A stretch of 64,000 nt of DNA. Origin: Fluviicoccus sp. (lineage in GTDB: Bacteria; Pseudomonadota; Gammaproteobacteria; Pseudomonadales; Moraxellaceae). Where the stretch lies: positions 1 to 64,000 of the forward strand of contig NZ_JAUSMX010000009.1 of the NCBI RefSeq assembly GCF_030646115.1, given 5' to 3'. The position numbers were made by a program, and so were the translations under genes. The notes under the pieces are model-generated. The model saw only the letters and a list, made by a program, of their open reading frames with translations, made no database searches and was not told the origin of the DNA. Within the stretch, counting starts at the first letter, position 1; every line of letters starts with the position of its first letter. Shown here piece after piece: positions 46,807 to 56,007 of this stretch.

Positions 46807-47712
46807 GTGAAATTTCCATCCTGGCGTCGATATCGCGCTATCAAGCCGATGACCCTGCGGCTCACGCCCGCCACACTGGTGACTTATTTGGGTGTATTGG
46901 CGTTTTTGTGCCTGATTGGCGGCGCAATCGGTTATGCCGTTGGCGCCAACAAGCCGGAAGCCGCCGCTATCGCGGTCCGGACAACCCAGCCCCTCACGCT
47001 TCCGGTCACCAATGAGCAGCAATTGAAGGCCATGAATGCCCGTATTGCCGAATTGCAGGCGCGCATGATGCGGCTGGATGCCTTGGGTCAACACCTGGCG
47101 GAGTCCGCCAACCTCAAGGAAGGGGAATTCCGTTTTGACAGCAAGGGTCCTTCCGGTGGTCCGTTGCTCCAGGATTTGACCGTATTGGGCCAACAACCGG
47201 ATTTGCAACTGCGGCTGCAGGAACTAGGTCGTGAAATTGATTTGCGTGAGACCCAGTTGGAAGCGCTGGACAGCGTGCTGGCCGGCAAGCGGCAGCAGGA
47301 CGGACGGCAGTTGCTGGGCAATTTGCCGGTGCGCCAGGGCGCAATCACCTCAACCTACGGGTATCGTCATGACCCGTTTACCGGTCGGGCTGCGTTCCAT
47401 GCCGGTATGGATTTCTCGGGTCAGGAAGGCTCCGATATTTACAGTGTTGCCGCCGGTGTCGTGATTTTTGCCGGACAAAAGAGTGGTTATGGCAATGTAG
47501 TGGAAGTCGATCATGGCAACGGCTATGTCACCCGCTACGCCCATGCCCGCAGTCTGGCGGCCAAGGTTGGCGACCGCGTGGCGCGTGACCAGTTGATCGC
47601 CTATATGGGCAGCACCGGCCGCTCCACCGGCACCCACCTTCATTACGAAGTCTTGCTCGGCAATCGCCAGATAGATCCCGCCACCTTTGTCCATCTCGCC
47701 CTGAAGAAATAA
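46807..47712 (+). CDS. M23/LytM-domain peptidoglycan hydrolase, membrane-anchored
   Basis: The 301-residue protein has a cytoplasmic tail, one transmembrane helix (about 24-46), a coiled-coil region (about 65-165) and a LytM domain. The zinc ligands are present: His198 and Asp202 (FHAGMD) and His277/His279 (GTHLHYEV), so it should be an active endopeptidase, unlike EnvC or NlpD. The start is GTG at 46807. Its place just upstream of secA matches Pseudomonas. Confidence 0.92.
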   Translation: MKFPSWRRYRAIKPMTLRLTPATLVTYLGVLAFLCLIGGAIGYAVGANKPEAAAIAVRTTQPLTLPVTNEQQLKAMNARIAELQARMMRLDALGQHLAESANLKEGEFRFDSKGPSGGPLLQDLTVLGQQPDLQLRLQELGREIDLRETQLEALDSVLAGKRQQDGRQLLGNLPVRQGAITSTYGYRHDPFTGRAAFHAGMDFSGQEGSDIYSVAAGVVIFAGQKSGYGNVVEVDHGNGYVTRYAHARSLAAKVGDRVARDQLIAYMGSTGRSTGTHLHYEVLLGNRQIDPATFVHLALKK

Positions 47713-47725
47713 CGTCGTCAAGCCT

Positions 47726-47747
47726 GGCGGAACAGCCCTGTTCCGCC
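47726..47747 (+). terminator. Terminator after the M23 peptidase gene
   Basis: A perfect 9-bp stem (GGCGGAACA with TGTTCCGCC) has a GCCC loop and is followed by GTCTTTGTG. The T-run is poor. It separates the peptidase gene from secA. Confidence 0.65.
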
Positions 47748-47914
47748 GTCTTTGTGTGGTGTTTTGTCCATCCCCATTTTTTCCCCAGCCCGATTCAGGG
47801 TAGAATGCCCCTCGTTTTGGCCGGTCCCGCATCCGGGGCTTGTAAAGTGCCGCTAGTGTCCCCACAACAGCAAGATTCGCACTGCCTGCCTTATTGATAG
47901 ATTGAGTGGCTTTT

Positions 47915-50641
47915 ATGTTTTCACGCCTTTTAAGCGGAATTTTTGGAACGAAAAACGAGCGGGAACTGAAGCGCATGCAGAAGGTCGTCGAAACGATCAA
48001 TGCGCTGGAAGCAGGCTTGCAGGCTCTGGACGATGCGGCGTTGTCCGCCAAGACGATTGATTTCCGCGAGCGTTACCAGAAAGGGGAGACCCTGGACCAG
48101 TTGCTGCCGGAGGCCTTTGCTGTTTGTCGCGAGGCATCGCTCCGCGTCATGGGCATGCGTCACTTTGATGTGCAGTTGATTGGCGGCATGACCCTGCATG
48201 AAGGTCGCATTGCCGAAATGCGCACCGGGGAAGGCAAGACGCTGATGGCGACCCTGCCGTGTTACCTGAACGCCCTGTCTGGCGACGGCGTGCACGTGAT
48301 TACGGTCAATGATTATCTGGCCCAGCGTGACGCCGAGCTGAACCGCCCGCTGTTCGAGTTCCTGGGACTGGCGGTGGGCGTCATCCGCTCCATGCAGCCC
48401 TCCGACGAAAAGCATCAGGCCTATAATGCCGACATTACTTACGGCACCAACAACGAATTCGGTTTTGACTACCTGCGCGACAACATGGCCTTCCGCCTGG
48501 AAGACAAGTACCAGCGCGGTCTCACCTTCGCCATCATCGACGAAGTGGACTCGATCCTGATTGATGAAGCGCGGACGCCGTTGATTATTTCCGGAGCCAG
48601 CGAAGGCTCGTCGCGCCTGTACGAGATGGTGAACACCATTGCGCCGAAGCTGACCCGCCAGAAAGAGGAAAAGGTTCCGGACGGTTCTGATTTCTGGCTT
48701 GATGAAAAGCACCGCCAGATCGAACTGACGGAAAGCGGCTACGAAAACGTGGAGCAACTGTTGGGGGCCCTGGGCCTGCTGGGCGAGGGTGAAAGCCTGT
48801 ACTCCGCCAGCAAGCTGGCGCTGCTGCACCATGTGCTGGCAGCGCTGAAGGCGCATCACCTGTTCCAGCGCGATGTGCATTACATTGTGCAGAACGACGA
48901 AGTCATTATTGTTGACGAGCACACCGGCCGCACCATGCCGGGCCGCCGCTGGTCCGAAGGCCTGCACCAGGCCATTGAGGCCAAGGAGCGCGTGGAAATC
49001 CAGAACGAAAACCAGACGCTGGCCACCACAACGTTCCAGAACTATTTCCGCCTCTACAAGAAGCTGTCCGGGATGACCGGCACCGCCGATACCGAAGCCC
49101 CGGAATTCCGCCAGATCTACGGTCTGGACGTGGTGGTGATTCCCACGCACAAGCCCATGATCCGCAAGGATCTGGAAGACTTGGTGTACCTGAGCAAGGA
49201 CGAGAAGTTCGACGCGATCATCACCGACATCAAGGCCTGCCAGGACAAGAAGGCGCCGGTGCTGGTGGGTACGGCAACCATTGAGGCCAGCGAATACCTG
49301 TCGCAGCTGTTGACGCAGGAAAAGATTGAACACCGCGTGCTGAACGCCAAGTTCCACGCTCAGGAAGCCGAAATCATTGCCCAGGCCGGTCGACCCGGCA
49401 CCGTGACCATCGCCACCAACATGGCCGGTCGTGGTACGGACATCGTGCTGGGCGGCAACTGGAAGTCCGAAGCCGCCAAGCTGGACAATCCCAGCCAGTC
49501 ACAAATCGAAGCCCTGAAGGCGGAATGGGTGGCTAACCATGCCCAGGTGCTTGAATCGGGCGGCCTGCACATTATAGGCACCGAACGCCACGAATCGCGT
49601 CGTATCGACAACCAGTTGCGCGGCCGTTCCGGCCGTCAGGGCGATCCCGGCGTCAGCCGTTTTTACCTGTCGCTGGAAGATGACTTGATGCGTATTTTCG
49701 CCAGCGACCGCGTGCGCAACATGATGCGTTCCCTGGGCATGCAGCGTGGCGAGGCCATCGAGCACCGCTGGGTGACCCGTTCCATTGAAAATGCCCAGCG
49801 CAAGGTGGAGTCCCGCAACTTCGACATCCGCAAAAATTTGCTTAAGTATGATGATGTCGCCAACGAGCAGCGTCGCGCCATCTACGGCCAGCGCAACGAT
49901 ATCCTGTCTTCGACCACCCTGATCGATTACATGGAATACCTGCACGAAGAAGTGATGAACACGCTGATCACCGAGTTCATTCCACCGCAGAGCATTGAAG
50001 ACCAGTGGGATATTCCCGGTCTGGAACAGAACCTGAAGGCTGATTTTGGGCTGGATCTCCCGATTTCCGTCTGGCTCAAGGAGGACTCCCGCCTGGAAGA
50101 AACTGGCTTGCGCCAGCGGATTGCCGTGGCCTCCAAGGAACACTATCGTGAACGTCGCGCCCGCATGGGTGACGAGGTGGCGGATTCCATCGAGAAGCAA
50201 CTGCTGTTGCAAATTCTGGATCGTCACTGGAAGGAGCATTTGGCGGCCATGGATTACCTGCGTCAGGGCATCCACCTGCGGGGTTATGCGCAGAAGAACC
50301 CGGAGCAGGAGTACAAGAAGGAAGCCTTCCAGTTGTTCCAGTCGCTGTTGGGCGCCGTGAATCTGGAGATTGTGCAAACCCTGGCGCGCATTACCATTCC
50401 TACCGAGGAAGAAATTGCGGCCATGGAAGCCCAGCAAGCCGCCGAGGCAGCCGGTATCGACATGCACTTCGAGCATGCCCAAGTCGCGGGTATGCCCGAT
50501 GAAGACGGCAATCTGCCGATCCAGCCGGCCGAGGAGCCCAGCGCCTCCAACCCCTACGCCGATGCACGGGTCGGCCGTAACGATCCCTGTCCTTGCGGCT
50601 CCGGCAAGAAGTTCAAGCACTGCCACGGCCAGATCGCCTGA
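47915..50641 (+). CDS. secA: SecA preprotein translocase ATPase
   Basis: The 908-residue protein matches SecA across both helicase motor domains, with Walker A GEGKT at 105-109, the preprotein crosslinking and scaffold regions, and a C-terminal zinc-binding motif [14 protein letters not shown] that binds SecB. It drives proteins through SecYEG. The ATG at 47915 gives the conserved start [19 protein letters not shown]; a TTG three codons earlier is not needed. No secM-like gene is seen upstream. Confidence 0.98.
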   Translation: MFSRLLSGIFGTKNERELKRMQKVVETINALEAGLQALDDAALSAKTIDFRERYQKGETLDQLLPEAFAVCREASLRVMGMRHFDVQLIGGMTLHEGRIAEMRTGEGKTLMATLPCYLNALSGDGVHVITVNDYLAQRDAELNRPLFEFLGLAVGVIRSMQPSDEKHQAYNADITYGTNNEFGFDYLRDNMAFRLEDKYQRGLTFAIIDEVDSILIDEARTPLIISGASEGSSRLYEMVNTIAPKLTRQKEEKVPDGSDFWLDEKHRQIELTESGYENVEQLLGALGLLGEGESLYSASKLALLHHVLAALKAHHLFQRDVHYIVQNDEVIIVDEHTGRTMPGRRWSEGLHQAIEAKERVEIQNENQTLATTTFQNYFRLYKKLSGMTGTADTEAPEFRQIYGLDVVVIPTHKPMIRKDLEDLVYLSKDEKFDAIITDIKACQDKKAPVLVGTATIEASEYLSQLLTQEKIEHRVLNAKFHAQEAEIIAQAGRPGTVTIATNMAGRGTDIVLGGNWKSEAAKLDNPSQSQIEALKAEWVANHAQVLESGGLHIIGTERHESRRIDNQLRGRSGRQGDPGVSRFYLSLEDDLMRIFASDRVRNMMRSLGMQRGEAIEHRWVTRSIENAQRKVESRNFDIRKNLLKYDDVANEQRRAIYGQRNDILSSTTLIDYMEYLHEEVMNTLITEFIPPQSIEDQWDIPGLEQNLKADFGLDLPISVWLKEDSRLEETGLRQRIAVASKEHYRERRARMGDEVADSIEKQLLLQILDRHWKEHLAAMDYLRQGIHLRGYAQKNPEQEYKKEAFQLFQSLLGAVNLEIVQTLARITIPTEEEIAAMEAQQAAEAAGIDMHFEHAQVAGMPDEDGNLPIQPAEEPSASNPYADARVGRNDPCPCGSGKKFKHCHGQIA

Positions 50642-50665
50642 GTTCGTGCCAGCGGTAACCCCTTG

Positions 50666-50693
50666 GGCCACCACCGGCTTGCCGGTGGTGGCC
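50666..50693 (+). terminator. Terminator after secA
   Basis: A 12-bp GC-rich perfect stem (50666-50677 with 50682-50693) has a CTTG loop and is followed by TTCTGTCATT. The hairpin is strong but the T-run is weak. Confidence 0.75.
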
Positions 50694-50725
50694 TTCTGTC
50701 ATTCTATCCAGGAGAGGAAGTCATC

Positions 50726-51946
50726 ATGGCTGTTGGCGATTTGACCATGCCGGTCATGCATCCGGTGAACGGGGTGCGTATCGGGATTACCGAAGCTTAT
50801 ATCCGCTACAAGAACCGTCGTGACCTGGTGGTTTTTGAGATTGCCGAAGGCGCGGAAACGGCCGCCGTTTTTACCACCAATGCCTTTTGCGCCGCCCCTG
50901 TCCAGGTGGCGCGCCAGAACCTGGCGGCTGCCAGGACCCGTTATCTGGTGATCAATACCGGCAACGCCAACGCCGGAACCGGTCCCATCGGGATGAGCAG
51001 CGCCTTGCGCAGTTGCGCCGCCCTGGGCGAACTGGCGAATGTGGCTGCCGAAGCCGTGCTGCCGTTCTCCACCGGCGTGATAGGCGAGCAATTGCCGATT
51101 GCCAAGCTGGAAGCCGGGCTGCCCGGCGCGCTGGCTGCATTGCAGGCCGATAACTGGCCCGCAGCGGCCACCGGCATCATGACCACCGATACGCTGCCCA
51201 AAGGCGCGTCCGAGCAGTTTACGGTGGATGGTGTCACTTACACCCTGACCGGTATTTCCAAGGGGGCAGGCATGATTCGCCCGAACATGGCGACCATGCT
51301 GGGCTTTGTGGCGACGGATGTGGCGGTAGAGCGCGGTTTGCTGCAGCAACTGCTGCGCGAAGTGACGGAAATGTCCTTCAACCGCGTGACCATTGACGGT
51401 GATACCTCCACCAACGACGCCTGTGTGCTGGTGGCTACCGGCGCTGCCGGTAATGCACCCTTGGCCGTTCGCAGCGGCGCCTTGTACGAGGCGTTCCACG
51501 CAGCACTGACGCGGGTATTGCTGCGTCTGGCGCAATTGATTGTGCGGGACGGCGAGGGCGCCACCAAGTTCATGACAGTGCGGGTGGAAGGCGGCGGCAA
51601 TACCCAGGAATGCTGTGATGTGGCCTATGCCGTGGCGCATTCGCCGTTGATCAAGACCGCATTCTTTGCATCCGATCCTAACTGGGGCCGCATTCTGGCC
51701 GCTATTGGCCGTTCCGGGGTGCCTGAGCTGGATGTCAGCAAGATCAATGTCTATCTGGATGATGTCTGCATCTGTGAAAACGGCGGTGCGGCGGCGAGTT
51801 ATCGGGAGGAGCTGGGTGCGGCGGTGATGAAGCAGGCCGAAATCACCATTCGCATCGTGCTGGGTCGCGGTGAGGCGGTGGATACGGTCTGGACTTGTGA
51901 TTTCTCGTATGATTACGTGAAGATCAATGCGGATTACCGCTCCTGA
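50726..51946 (+). CDS. argJ: ArgJ, ornithine/glutamate N-acetyltransferase
   Basis: The 406-residue protein has the ArgJ motifs: [35 protein letters not shown], which contains the autocleavage site before Thr, [10 protein letters not shown] and a C-terminal [12 protein letters not shown]. It recycles the acetyl group from acetylornithine to glutamate in arginine synthesis. The ATG at 50726 follows GGAGAGGAAG. Monofunctional or bifunctional activity cannot be told here. Confidence 0.95.
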   Translation: MAVGDLTMPVMHPVNGVRIGITEAYIRYKNRRDLVVFEIAEGAETAAVFTTNAFCAAPVQVARQNLAAARTRYLVINTGNANAGTGPIGMSSALRSCAALGELANVAAEAVLPFSTGVIGEQLPIAKLEAGLPGALAALQADNWPAAATGIMTTDTLPKGASEQFTVDGVTYTLTGISKGAGMIRPNMATMLGFVATDVAVERGLLQQLLREVTEMSFNRVTIDGDTSTNDACVLVATGAAGNAPLAVRSGALYEAFHAALTRVLLRLAQLIVRDGEGATKFMTVRVEGGGNTQECCDVAYAVAHSPLIKTAFFASDPNWGRILAAIGRSGVPELDVSKINVYLDDVCICENGGAAASYREELGAAVMKQAEITIRIVLGRGEAVDTVWTCDFSYDYVKINADYRS

Positions 51947-51969
51947 TCCGGTCACGGTTATGAGTTGAC

Positions 51970-51998
51970 AACTCCCGCTCAGGCGGGAGTTTTGTTTT
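51970..51998 (+). terminator. Terminator after argJ
   Basis: AACTCCCGC (51970-51978) pairs perfectly with GCGGGAGTT (51983-51991) around TCAG, followed by TTGTTTTGT. A typical Rho-independent terminator. Confidence 0.88.
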
Positions 51999-52017
51999 GT
52001 GCTTGCAGGAATTCGTC

Positions 52018-52959
52018 ATGTTAAGAGTCGTTGCCGCCGTTATCCACAACCCGCAGGGAGAGATCCTGATTGCCCGCCGCCCGTTGCACAAGCATCAGGG
52101 CGGACTGTGGGAATTTCCTGGCGGCAAGATTGAGGAAGGCGAGTCCGCCGGGCACGCCTTGATCCGTGAATTGCAGGAGGAGTTGGGCATCACCCCGACG
52201 GAGTTCCGGCCGTTGCTGACGGTGGAGCATCACTATCCCGACAAGTCAGTGCGTCTGGAGGTCTGGCGCGTTACGGCATTTGACGGCCAGGCGCACGGGG
52301 CCGAAGGCCAGCCGGTGGCGTGGGTGCAAGCGGAACAACTGCGCGACTACGATTTTCCGGCGGCGAACACCCCGATTCTGAAAGCAGCCGTGTTGCCGGA
52401 GGTTTACCGGATTACCCCTGACCCGGCGGACGTGGGTGACTTGGCCGCCTGGATGACGCCGCGACTGGCCGCCGGTGAATGGTGGCTGTTACGGGCCAGA
52501 TCCTTGTCGCCGGAGGCGTATGCCGCGCTGGCCGCCGAAATCACTGACTTGTGCCGGGAAAAGGACGTCAGGCTGATGCTGCACGGGTTTTCATCGTTAG
52601 CGCTGGCTGCACGGGTGCATGGCATACACCTGACGGCTTCTGACCTGCGGGCGCTGCCGGACGGCTGGTGTCGGGATGAAGCCGGTTTATCCGCGCAGCA
52701 ATACTTGTCCTGTTCAACCCATGGGACTGAAGAGCTGGACAAGGCGTGGCGGCTGGGTGCGGACTTGGTGACCTTGTCACCGGTTCGGGAAACGCGGTCG
52801 CATCCGGGGATGCCGGGGATGGGCTGGGAGGTCTGGGAAAAGTTGGCGAAAGGATCCGGGCTGCCGGTTTACGCCTTGGGCGGTATGCAGCGTCAGGATC
52901 TTCCCCTTGCCCACCATCATGGTGCGCAAGGGGTTGCCGGTATCAGCGGCTTATTTTAA
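52018..52959 (+). CDS. Nudix hydrolase fused to a ThiE-like domain
   Basis: The 313-residue protein has an N-terminal Nudix domain (about 1-130), with the Nudix box from GGKIEEGE to RELQEELGI, as in MutT (8-oxo-dGTP hydrolase). A C-terminal TIM-barrel half (about 145-313) resembles thiamine phosphate synthase, ending in YALGGMQR and GAQGVAGISGLF. The fusion is common in gammaproteobacteria near argJ and secA. The Nudix half is likely an active nucleotide-sanitising enzyme; the role of the ThiE-like part is not established. It converges with pilH and overlaps its end by nine bases. Confidence 0.9.
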   Translation: MLRVVAAVIHNPQGEILIARRPLHKHQGGLWEFPGGKIEEGESAGHALIRELQEELGITPTEFRPLLTVEHHYPDKSVRLEVWRVTAFDGQAHGAEGQPVAWVQAEQLRDYDFPAANTPILKAAVLPEVYRITPDPADVGDLAAWMTPRLAAGEWWLLRARSLSPEAYAALAAEITDLCREKDVRLMLHGFSSLALAARVHGIHLTASDLRALPDGWCRDEAGLSAQQYLSCSTHGTEELDKAWRLGADLVTLSPVRETRSHPGMPGMGWEVWEKLAKGSGLPVYALGGMQRQDLPLAHHHGAQGVAGISGLF

Positions 52960-53313
52960 AACCGACTCAAGGGCAGCCATCAGAGCTGCCTCTTCAACCG
53001 GCTTGCTCAGATATTCCTTGGCGCCCTGACGCAAGCCCCAGACCCGGTCGGTGGGTTGGCTCTTGGTGCTGACGATGATGATGGGAATGTGCTTGGTTTC
53101 AGGGTCGGTGCTGATCTTGCGGGTGGCCTGATAGCCGTTGGTGTCCGGCATCACCACATCCATCAGGATCACATCCGGTTTGCCGGCTTTGGCGGCGTTG
53201 ATGCCGGCCGCGCCAGTGCTGGCAAAAGTGCAGCTATGACCGTGTTTATGGAGCATCTGGCTCAGGCCAACCTGTTCCGTGGGGGAGTCGTCAATAATCA
53301 GGACGTTTGCCAT
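52951..53313 (-). CDS. pilH: PilH-like response regulator (single receiver domain)
   Basis: The 120-residue stand-alone receiver domain has the acidic pair DD (residues 8-9), the phosphoacceptor Asp in VILMDVVMPDTNGYQ, and the conserved Thr/Ser (VSTKS) and Lys (YLSKP). The sequence is very like PilH, the twitching-motility regulator of the Pil-Chp system. None of pilG, pilI, pilJ or chpA is in the window, so it is away from that operon here. The 3' end overlaps the convergent Nudix gene. Confidence 0.85.
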   Translation of the reverse strand: MANVLIIDDSPTEQVGLSQMLHKHGHSCTFASTGAAGINAAKAGKPDVILMDVVMPDTNGYQATRKISTDPETKHIPIIIVSTKSQPTDRVWGLRQGAKEYLSKPVEEAALMAALESVLK

Positions 53314-53361
53314 GTTTGCCTCGTTGGGAGCCGCAGAAAAAATTATTATTCTTACCGGTTC

Positions 53362-53390
53362 ATATTAGTAATCCCTGAACAATTTCTCAA
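53362..53390 (-). promoter_or_regulatory. Promoter of pilH
   Basis: Read on the minus strand, TTGAGA (53390-53385) and TAATAT (53367-53362) have a 17-base spacer. Both match consensus well. It lies about 50 bases upstream of pilH in an AT-rich gap after dgt, so pilH probably has its own promoter. Confidence 0.6.
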
Positions 53391-53419
53391 TGGCGCAATC
53401 CAAAAAATAACCGCAATTA

Positions 53420-54757
53420 TCAGCCGCTTGCGGCGCTTTGCATGCCCTGGAGGCTTTGTGACAGCGTCAGTGCATGGTGGTCGGACAGGCTGGAGATAAA
53501 ATCCAGCATGTGCATCAGTCCCAGATACAGGTCGTCGTGCTCCAGCGAGTGCCCGCCCAGCAGTTGCTGCAGGCGTTGTTGCTTGAATGACAGCGGCTGC
53601 CGGCGGAAGGCGGAGGAGACCAGTTCGGAAAAGGAATCGAGCAGCGAGTGCAGGCTGGCATAGGCCGCCAGCTCCAGTTGCGCCTTTTGCGGGTGATTGA
53701 AGATGCGTTCCCGGGCCAGTTGTTTCGCGGTGTGAATGCCTTCAGACAATGCCGGTGAGCAGTAATCCAGCAGGCTGCCTTCCAGCCGTCCTTCCAGCAG
53801 CAGATCCTGATGGGTGGCGAAGGCATCGGTAACGGCATTGACCAGTTTTTCGATGGCCTTGCCGCGCAGTGCGGCGATTTTCTGGGGCTGGGCGCCGGGT
53901 TGGCGCAATTCCGGCGGCGACGGCAGGTCGTCCAGCAGTTGCAGAAACAGCGGCTCCACTTCTTCGTAACGGAGCATGCCCAGCGTGATGCCGTCTTCAA
54001 GATCGATCAGGGTGTAGCAAATGTCATCGGCGGCTTCCATCAGATAGGCCAGCGGATGGCGGCACCAGCGGTATTCGCCTTGCGGAATCAATCCCAGTTG
54101 CCCGGCAATGGTGGCCAGAATCTGTTTTTCGGTGTGGTAACAACCGAACTTGGCGCGCTTGTGGCTGGCCACACCGCCCGCCAGCGGTTGCGACAACCAC
54201 GGGTATTTCAGGTATGCGCCCAGTGTGGCATAGGTCAGGCGCATGCCGCCCTGACCGGGGTGGTATTCCAGTTGGGTAAGGATGCGCAGCCCCTGGGCGT
54301 TGCCCTCAAACTGGCAGAGATCGGCCGCCTGCGCCGGGGGCAGCCAGGCAATCAGGGAAGATTGCGCCGGGTGCAGGAACCAGTCACGGATGGCGTATTC
54401 CCCGGCATGGCCGAAAGGCGGGTTGCCGATGTCATGCGCGAGGCAGGCCGCCTGGATGATGGCCCCCATGTCAGCCGGACTGACCCAGGCAGGAAGGTCA
54501 TCACGGATCTTTTCCGCCGCCAGCATGCCCATGCTGCGGCCAACGCAGGAAACTTCCAGGCTGTGGGTAAGGCGGGTGTGGACGGTGTCGTGCAGTGACA
54601 GCGGGTGGACTTGTGTCTTGCGGTTCAGTTGCCGGAATGCGCCCGAGAAGACGATGCGGTCATAGTCCTTGTGGAAGGGACTGCGGGCGGTTTCTTCGTG
54701 GGCCTTGCGGCTGCCGAGGCGGGCGGGGTTAAGCAGGCGTTCCCACGACATGCGCAT
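53420..54757 (-). CDS. dgt: dGTP triphosphohydrolase family protein
   Basis: The 445-residue HD-domain protein has the start RLGSRKAHEETARSPFHKDY, the metal-binding LAHDIGNPPFGHAGE and a later conserved DDICYTLIDLEDG. It belongs to the dGTPase family, which cuts dNTPs to nucleoside and triphosphate. Length fits the deoxyguanosinetriphosphate triphosphohydrolase-like group; substrate range is not certain. Two ATGs (54757, 54751) are possible starts. Confidence 0.92.
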   Translation of the reverse strand: MRMSWERLLNPARLGSRKAHEETARSPFHKDYDRIVFSGAFRQLNRKTQVHPLSLHDTVHTRLTHSLEVSCVGRSMGMLAAEKIRDDLPAWVSPADMGAIIQAACLAHDIGNPPFGHAGEYAIRDWFLHPAQSSLIAWLPPAQAADLCQFEGNAQGLRILTQLEYHPGQGGMRLTYATLGAYLKYPWLSQPLAGGVASHKRAKFGCYHTEKQILATIAGQLGLIPQGEYRWCRHPLAYLMEAADDICYTLIDLEDGITLGMLRYEEVEPLFLQLLDDLPSPPELRQPGAQPQKIAALRGKAIEKLVNAVTDAFATHQDLLLEGRLEGSLLDYCSPALSEGIHTAKQLARERIFNHPQKAQLELAAYASLHSLLDSFSELVSSAFRRQPLSFKQQRLQQLLGGHSLEHDDLYLGLMHMLDFISSLSDHHALTLSQSLQGMQSAASG

Positions 54758-54792
54758 GGCGAGAAAAATCCGTAGAAAAGGGAGTAGCGTCT

Positions 54793-54820
54793 ATTCTGGG
54801 GATTTTTACGGCGCGTGCAA
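54793..54820 (-). promoter_or_regulatory. Possible promoter of dgt
   Basis: On the minus strand TTGCAC (54820-54815) and CAGAAT (54798-54793) are 16 bases apart, about 35 bases before the dgt start. Each matches four of six consensus positions or better. Confidence 0.4.
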
Positions 54821-54842
54821 GGGATGTGTGTGGCGGAAAGCA

Positions 54843-54879
54843 CACAGGAAGCCCCCTGATGAGCGGGGGGCTTCCTGTG
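54843..54879 (-). terminator. Terminator of the Asp-repeat lipoprotein gene
   Basis: A perfect 14-bp stem (54843-54856 with 54866-54879) has a nine-base loop, ten bases past the stop of the minus-strand lipoprotein gene. On that strand TGTGCTTTCC follows. The hairpin is strong although the T-run is short. Confidence 0.75.
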
Positions 54880-54888
54880 CAGGGGCAA

Positions 54889-55878
54889 TCAGTGGTTGTC
54901 GTGTTCCCCGTCATGGTTCAGGTCGTCGTCATGAAAACCGTCCTTGTTGACGTCGTCGTCATGGAGGCCGTCGCGATTACCGTCGTCATCGTGATAACCA
55001 TCCTTGTTGAGGTCGTCGTCATGCAAGCCGTCCCGATTGCTGTCATCGTCATGAAAGCCGTCATGGTTCAGGTCGTCATCCAGATAGCCGTCGCGATTGT
55101 TGTCGAACGCAATCCGGGTGGCGGAATCAGCATCAATGACATTGGGCAGGCCGTCGTGATCGCTGTCGCCATTGCTGTCGGTGTCATCAGCGTTGAGTAC
55201 GCCGTCGCCGTCAATATCCGTGTCGACCTTGTTGATCTGGCCGTCGTTGTCGCTGTCCTCATACAGGTTCGGAACGCCGTCATGGTCGGTATCCTGCGGG
55301 TCGTTGATCCCGTTGGCATAGGCATAGCTGCCGTGATCCTGATCGCTGTAATCCATGACGCCATCGCCATCAGCATCGGTTTTGGTCAGCGGATTGTTCG
55401 CTCCGGCATGATCCAGCACCAGCGGAGCGTCCAGCACGCCGTCGTTGTTCAGGTCGTCAGCGGCGGCGGCATTGCGGCTCATGGCCAGCGGGATGTTGCC
55501 CAGATCAACCACGACGCCGGGCTGGAATTGCAGGCGGGTTTGGGTGGCTCCGGTGGAGTCCAGGAAGCCGATAGGGGTGACCACCTCGTCTGCAGTGCCT
55601 TCGTTGGTAATCATGACCAGGCGGTAACCCATGCCCGAGGGCAGGTCCAGGCTGAACGGATGCCGGGCGGTGCCGTTGTTGGTGGAGTTGACGGTGTATT
55701 TCTGGCCATTGTCGGCATAAGCCTCAATGACCGTGCCGGGAACCGTGCCGCTGATCCGGCCGGTGGCTGCCGGAGCGGCAACCGCGTTGTTGGAGGGGCT
55801 TGAGCTCCCACCGCCATTGCATGCGGTCAATCCGATGACAAGCAGGGGGAGCAGGGTTGTGATTTTTATAAGGTTCAT
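54889..55878 (-). CDS. Lipoprotein with thrombospondin type 3-like and Asp-rich tandem repeats
   Basis: The 329-residue protein begins with a lipoprotein signal with lipobox LTAC (Cys at about residue 20) and a Gly/Ser-rich linker. A beta domain follows (about 40-135), starting GRISGTVPGTVIEAY. Residues 140-255 hold thrombospondin type 3-like calcium-binding repeats such as DADGDGVMD and DTDHDGVPN. Residues 261-329 are seven tandem 10-residue units of the form N-x-D-G-x-H-D-D-D-x. It is probably an outer-membrane or surface lipoprotein that binds many calcium ions. The function is unknown. It stands alone, with its own terminator. Confidence 0.85.
   Translation of the reverse strand: MNLIKITTLLPLLVIGLTACNGGGSSSPSNNAVAAPAATGRISGTVPGTVIEAYADNGQKYTVNSTNNGTARHPFSLDLPSGMGYRLVMITNEGTADEVVTPIGFLDSTGATQTRLQFQPGVVVDLGNIPLAMSRNAAAADDLNNDGVLDAPLVLDHAGANNPLTKTDADGDGVMDYSDQDHGSYAYANGINDPQDTDHDGVPNLYEDSDNDGQINKVDTDIDGDGVLNADDTDSNGDSDHDGLPNVIDADSATRIAFDNNRDGYLDDDLNHDGFHDDDSNRDGLHDDDLNKDGYHDDDGNRDGLHDDDVNKDGFHDDDLNHDGEHDNH
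54892..55098 (-). repeat. Seven tandem 30-bp units coding for N-x-D-G-x-H-D-D-D-x
   Basis: The 3' end of the lipoprotein gene is made of 30-base units, six full and one shortened, that differ mainly at the third, fifth, sixth and last codons of the unit. Such units can change in number by slippage or recombination. Confidence 0.9.
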
Positions 55879-55923
55879 GGCGGCTAACTCAAGTGAGGTG
55901 AGCCTTCATCATAGGAGCGCCAC

Positions 55924-56000
55924 CTTAAGTGCTTCTTATGTGTTTATTAAGCACAGCTTAAGTATGGTTATTGTCGCTGGCTTAGCGCCAGGCAATAACC
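55924..56000. other. Intergenic stretch with two dyads between crotonase and lipoprotein genes
   Basis: GTGCTT (55929-55934) pairs with AAGCAC (55949-55954), flanked by repeated CTTAAG at 55924 and 55957. GGTTATTG (55966-55973) pairs with CAATAACC (55993-56000) around an inner TGGC/GCCA stem. The second lies eight bases past the crotonase stop and may terminate it on the minus strand. The first lies in the region where the lipoprotein promoter should be, and could be an operator. Neither role is proved. Confidence 0.45.
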
Positions 56001-56007
56001 GTATTGC

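Noticed and set aside
47930-49357. Minus-strand frame of 475 codons
   Set aside because: It is a shadow of the secA gene, with no recognisable domain.
52018-52959. Nudix-ThiE fusion as a novel architecture
   Set aside because: The same fusion is widespread in gammaproteobacteria near argJ and secA.
54892-55098. Regular 30-base units as a CRISPR array
   Set aside because: The units follow each other without spacers and code in frame for a protein repeat.
54826-55803. Plus-strand open frame of 325 codons rich in valine
   Set aside because: It is the antisense of the Asp-rich repeats: GAC codons read as GTC, giving Val runs that look like membrane segments. The minus-strand lipoprotein has a lipobox and domain structure.
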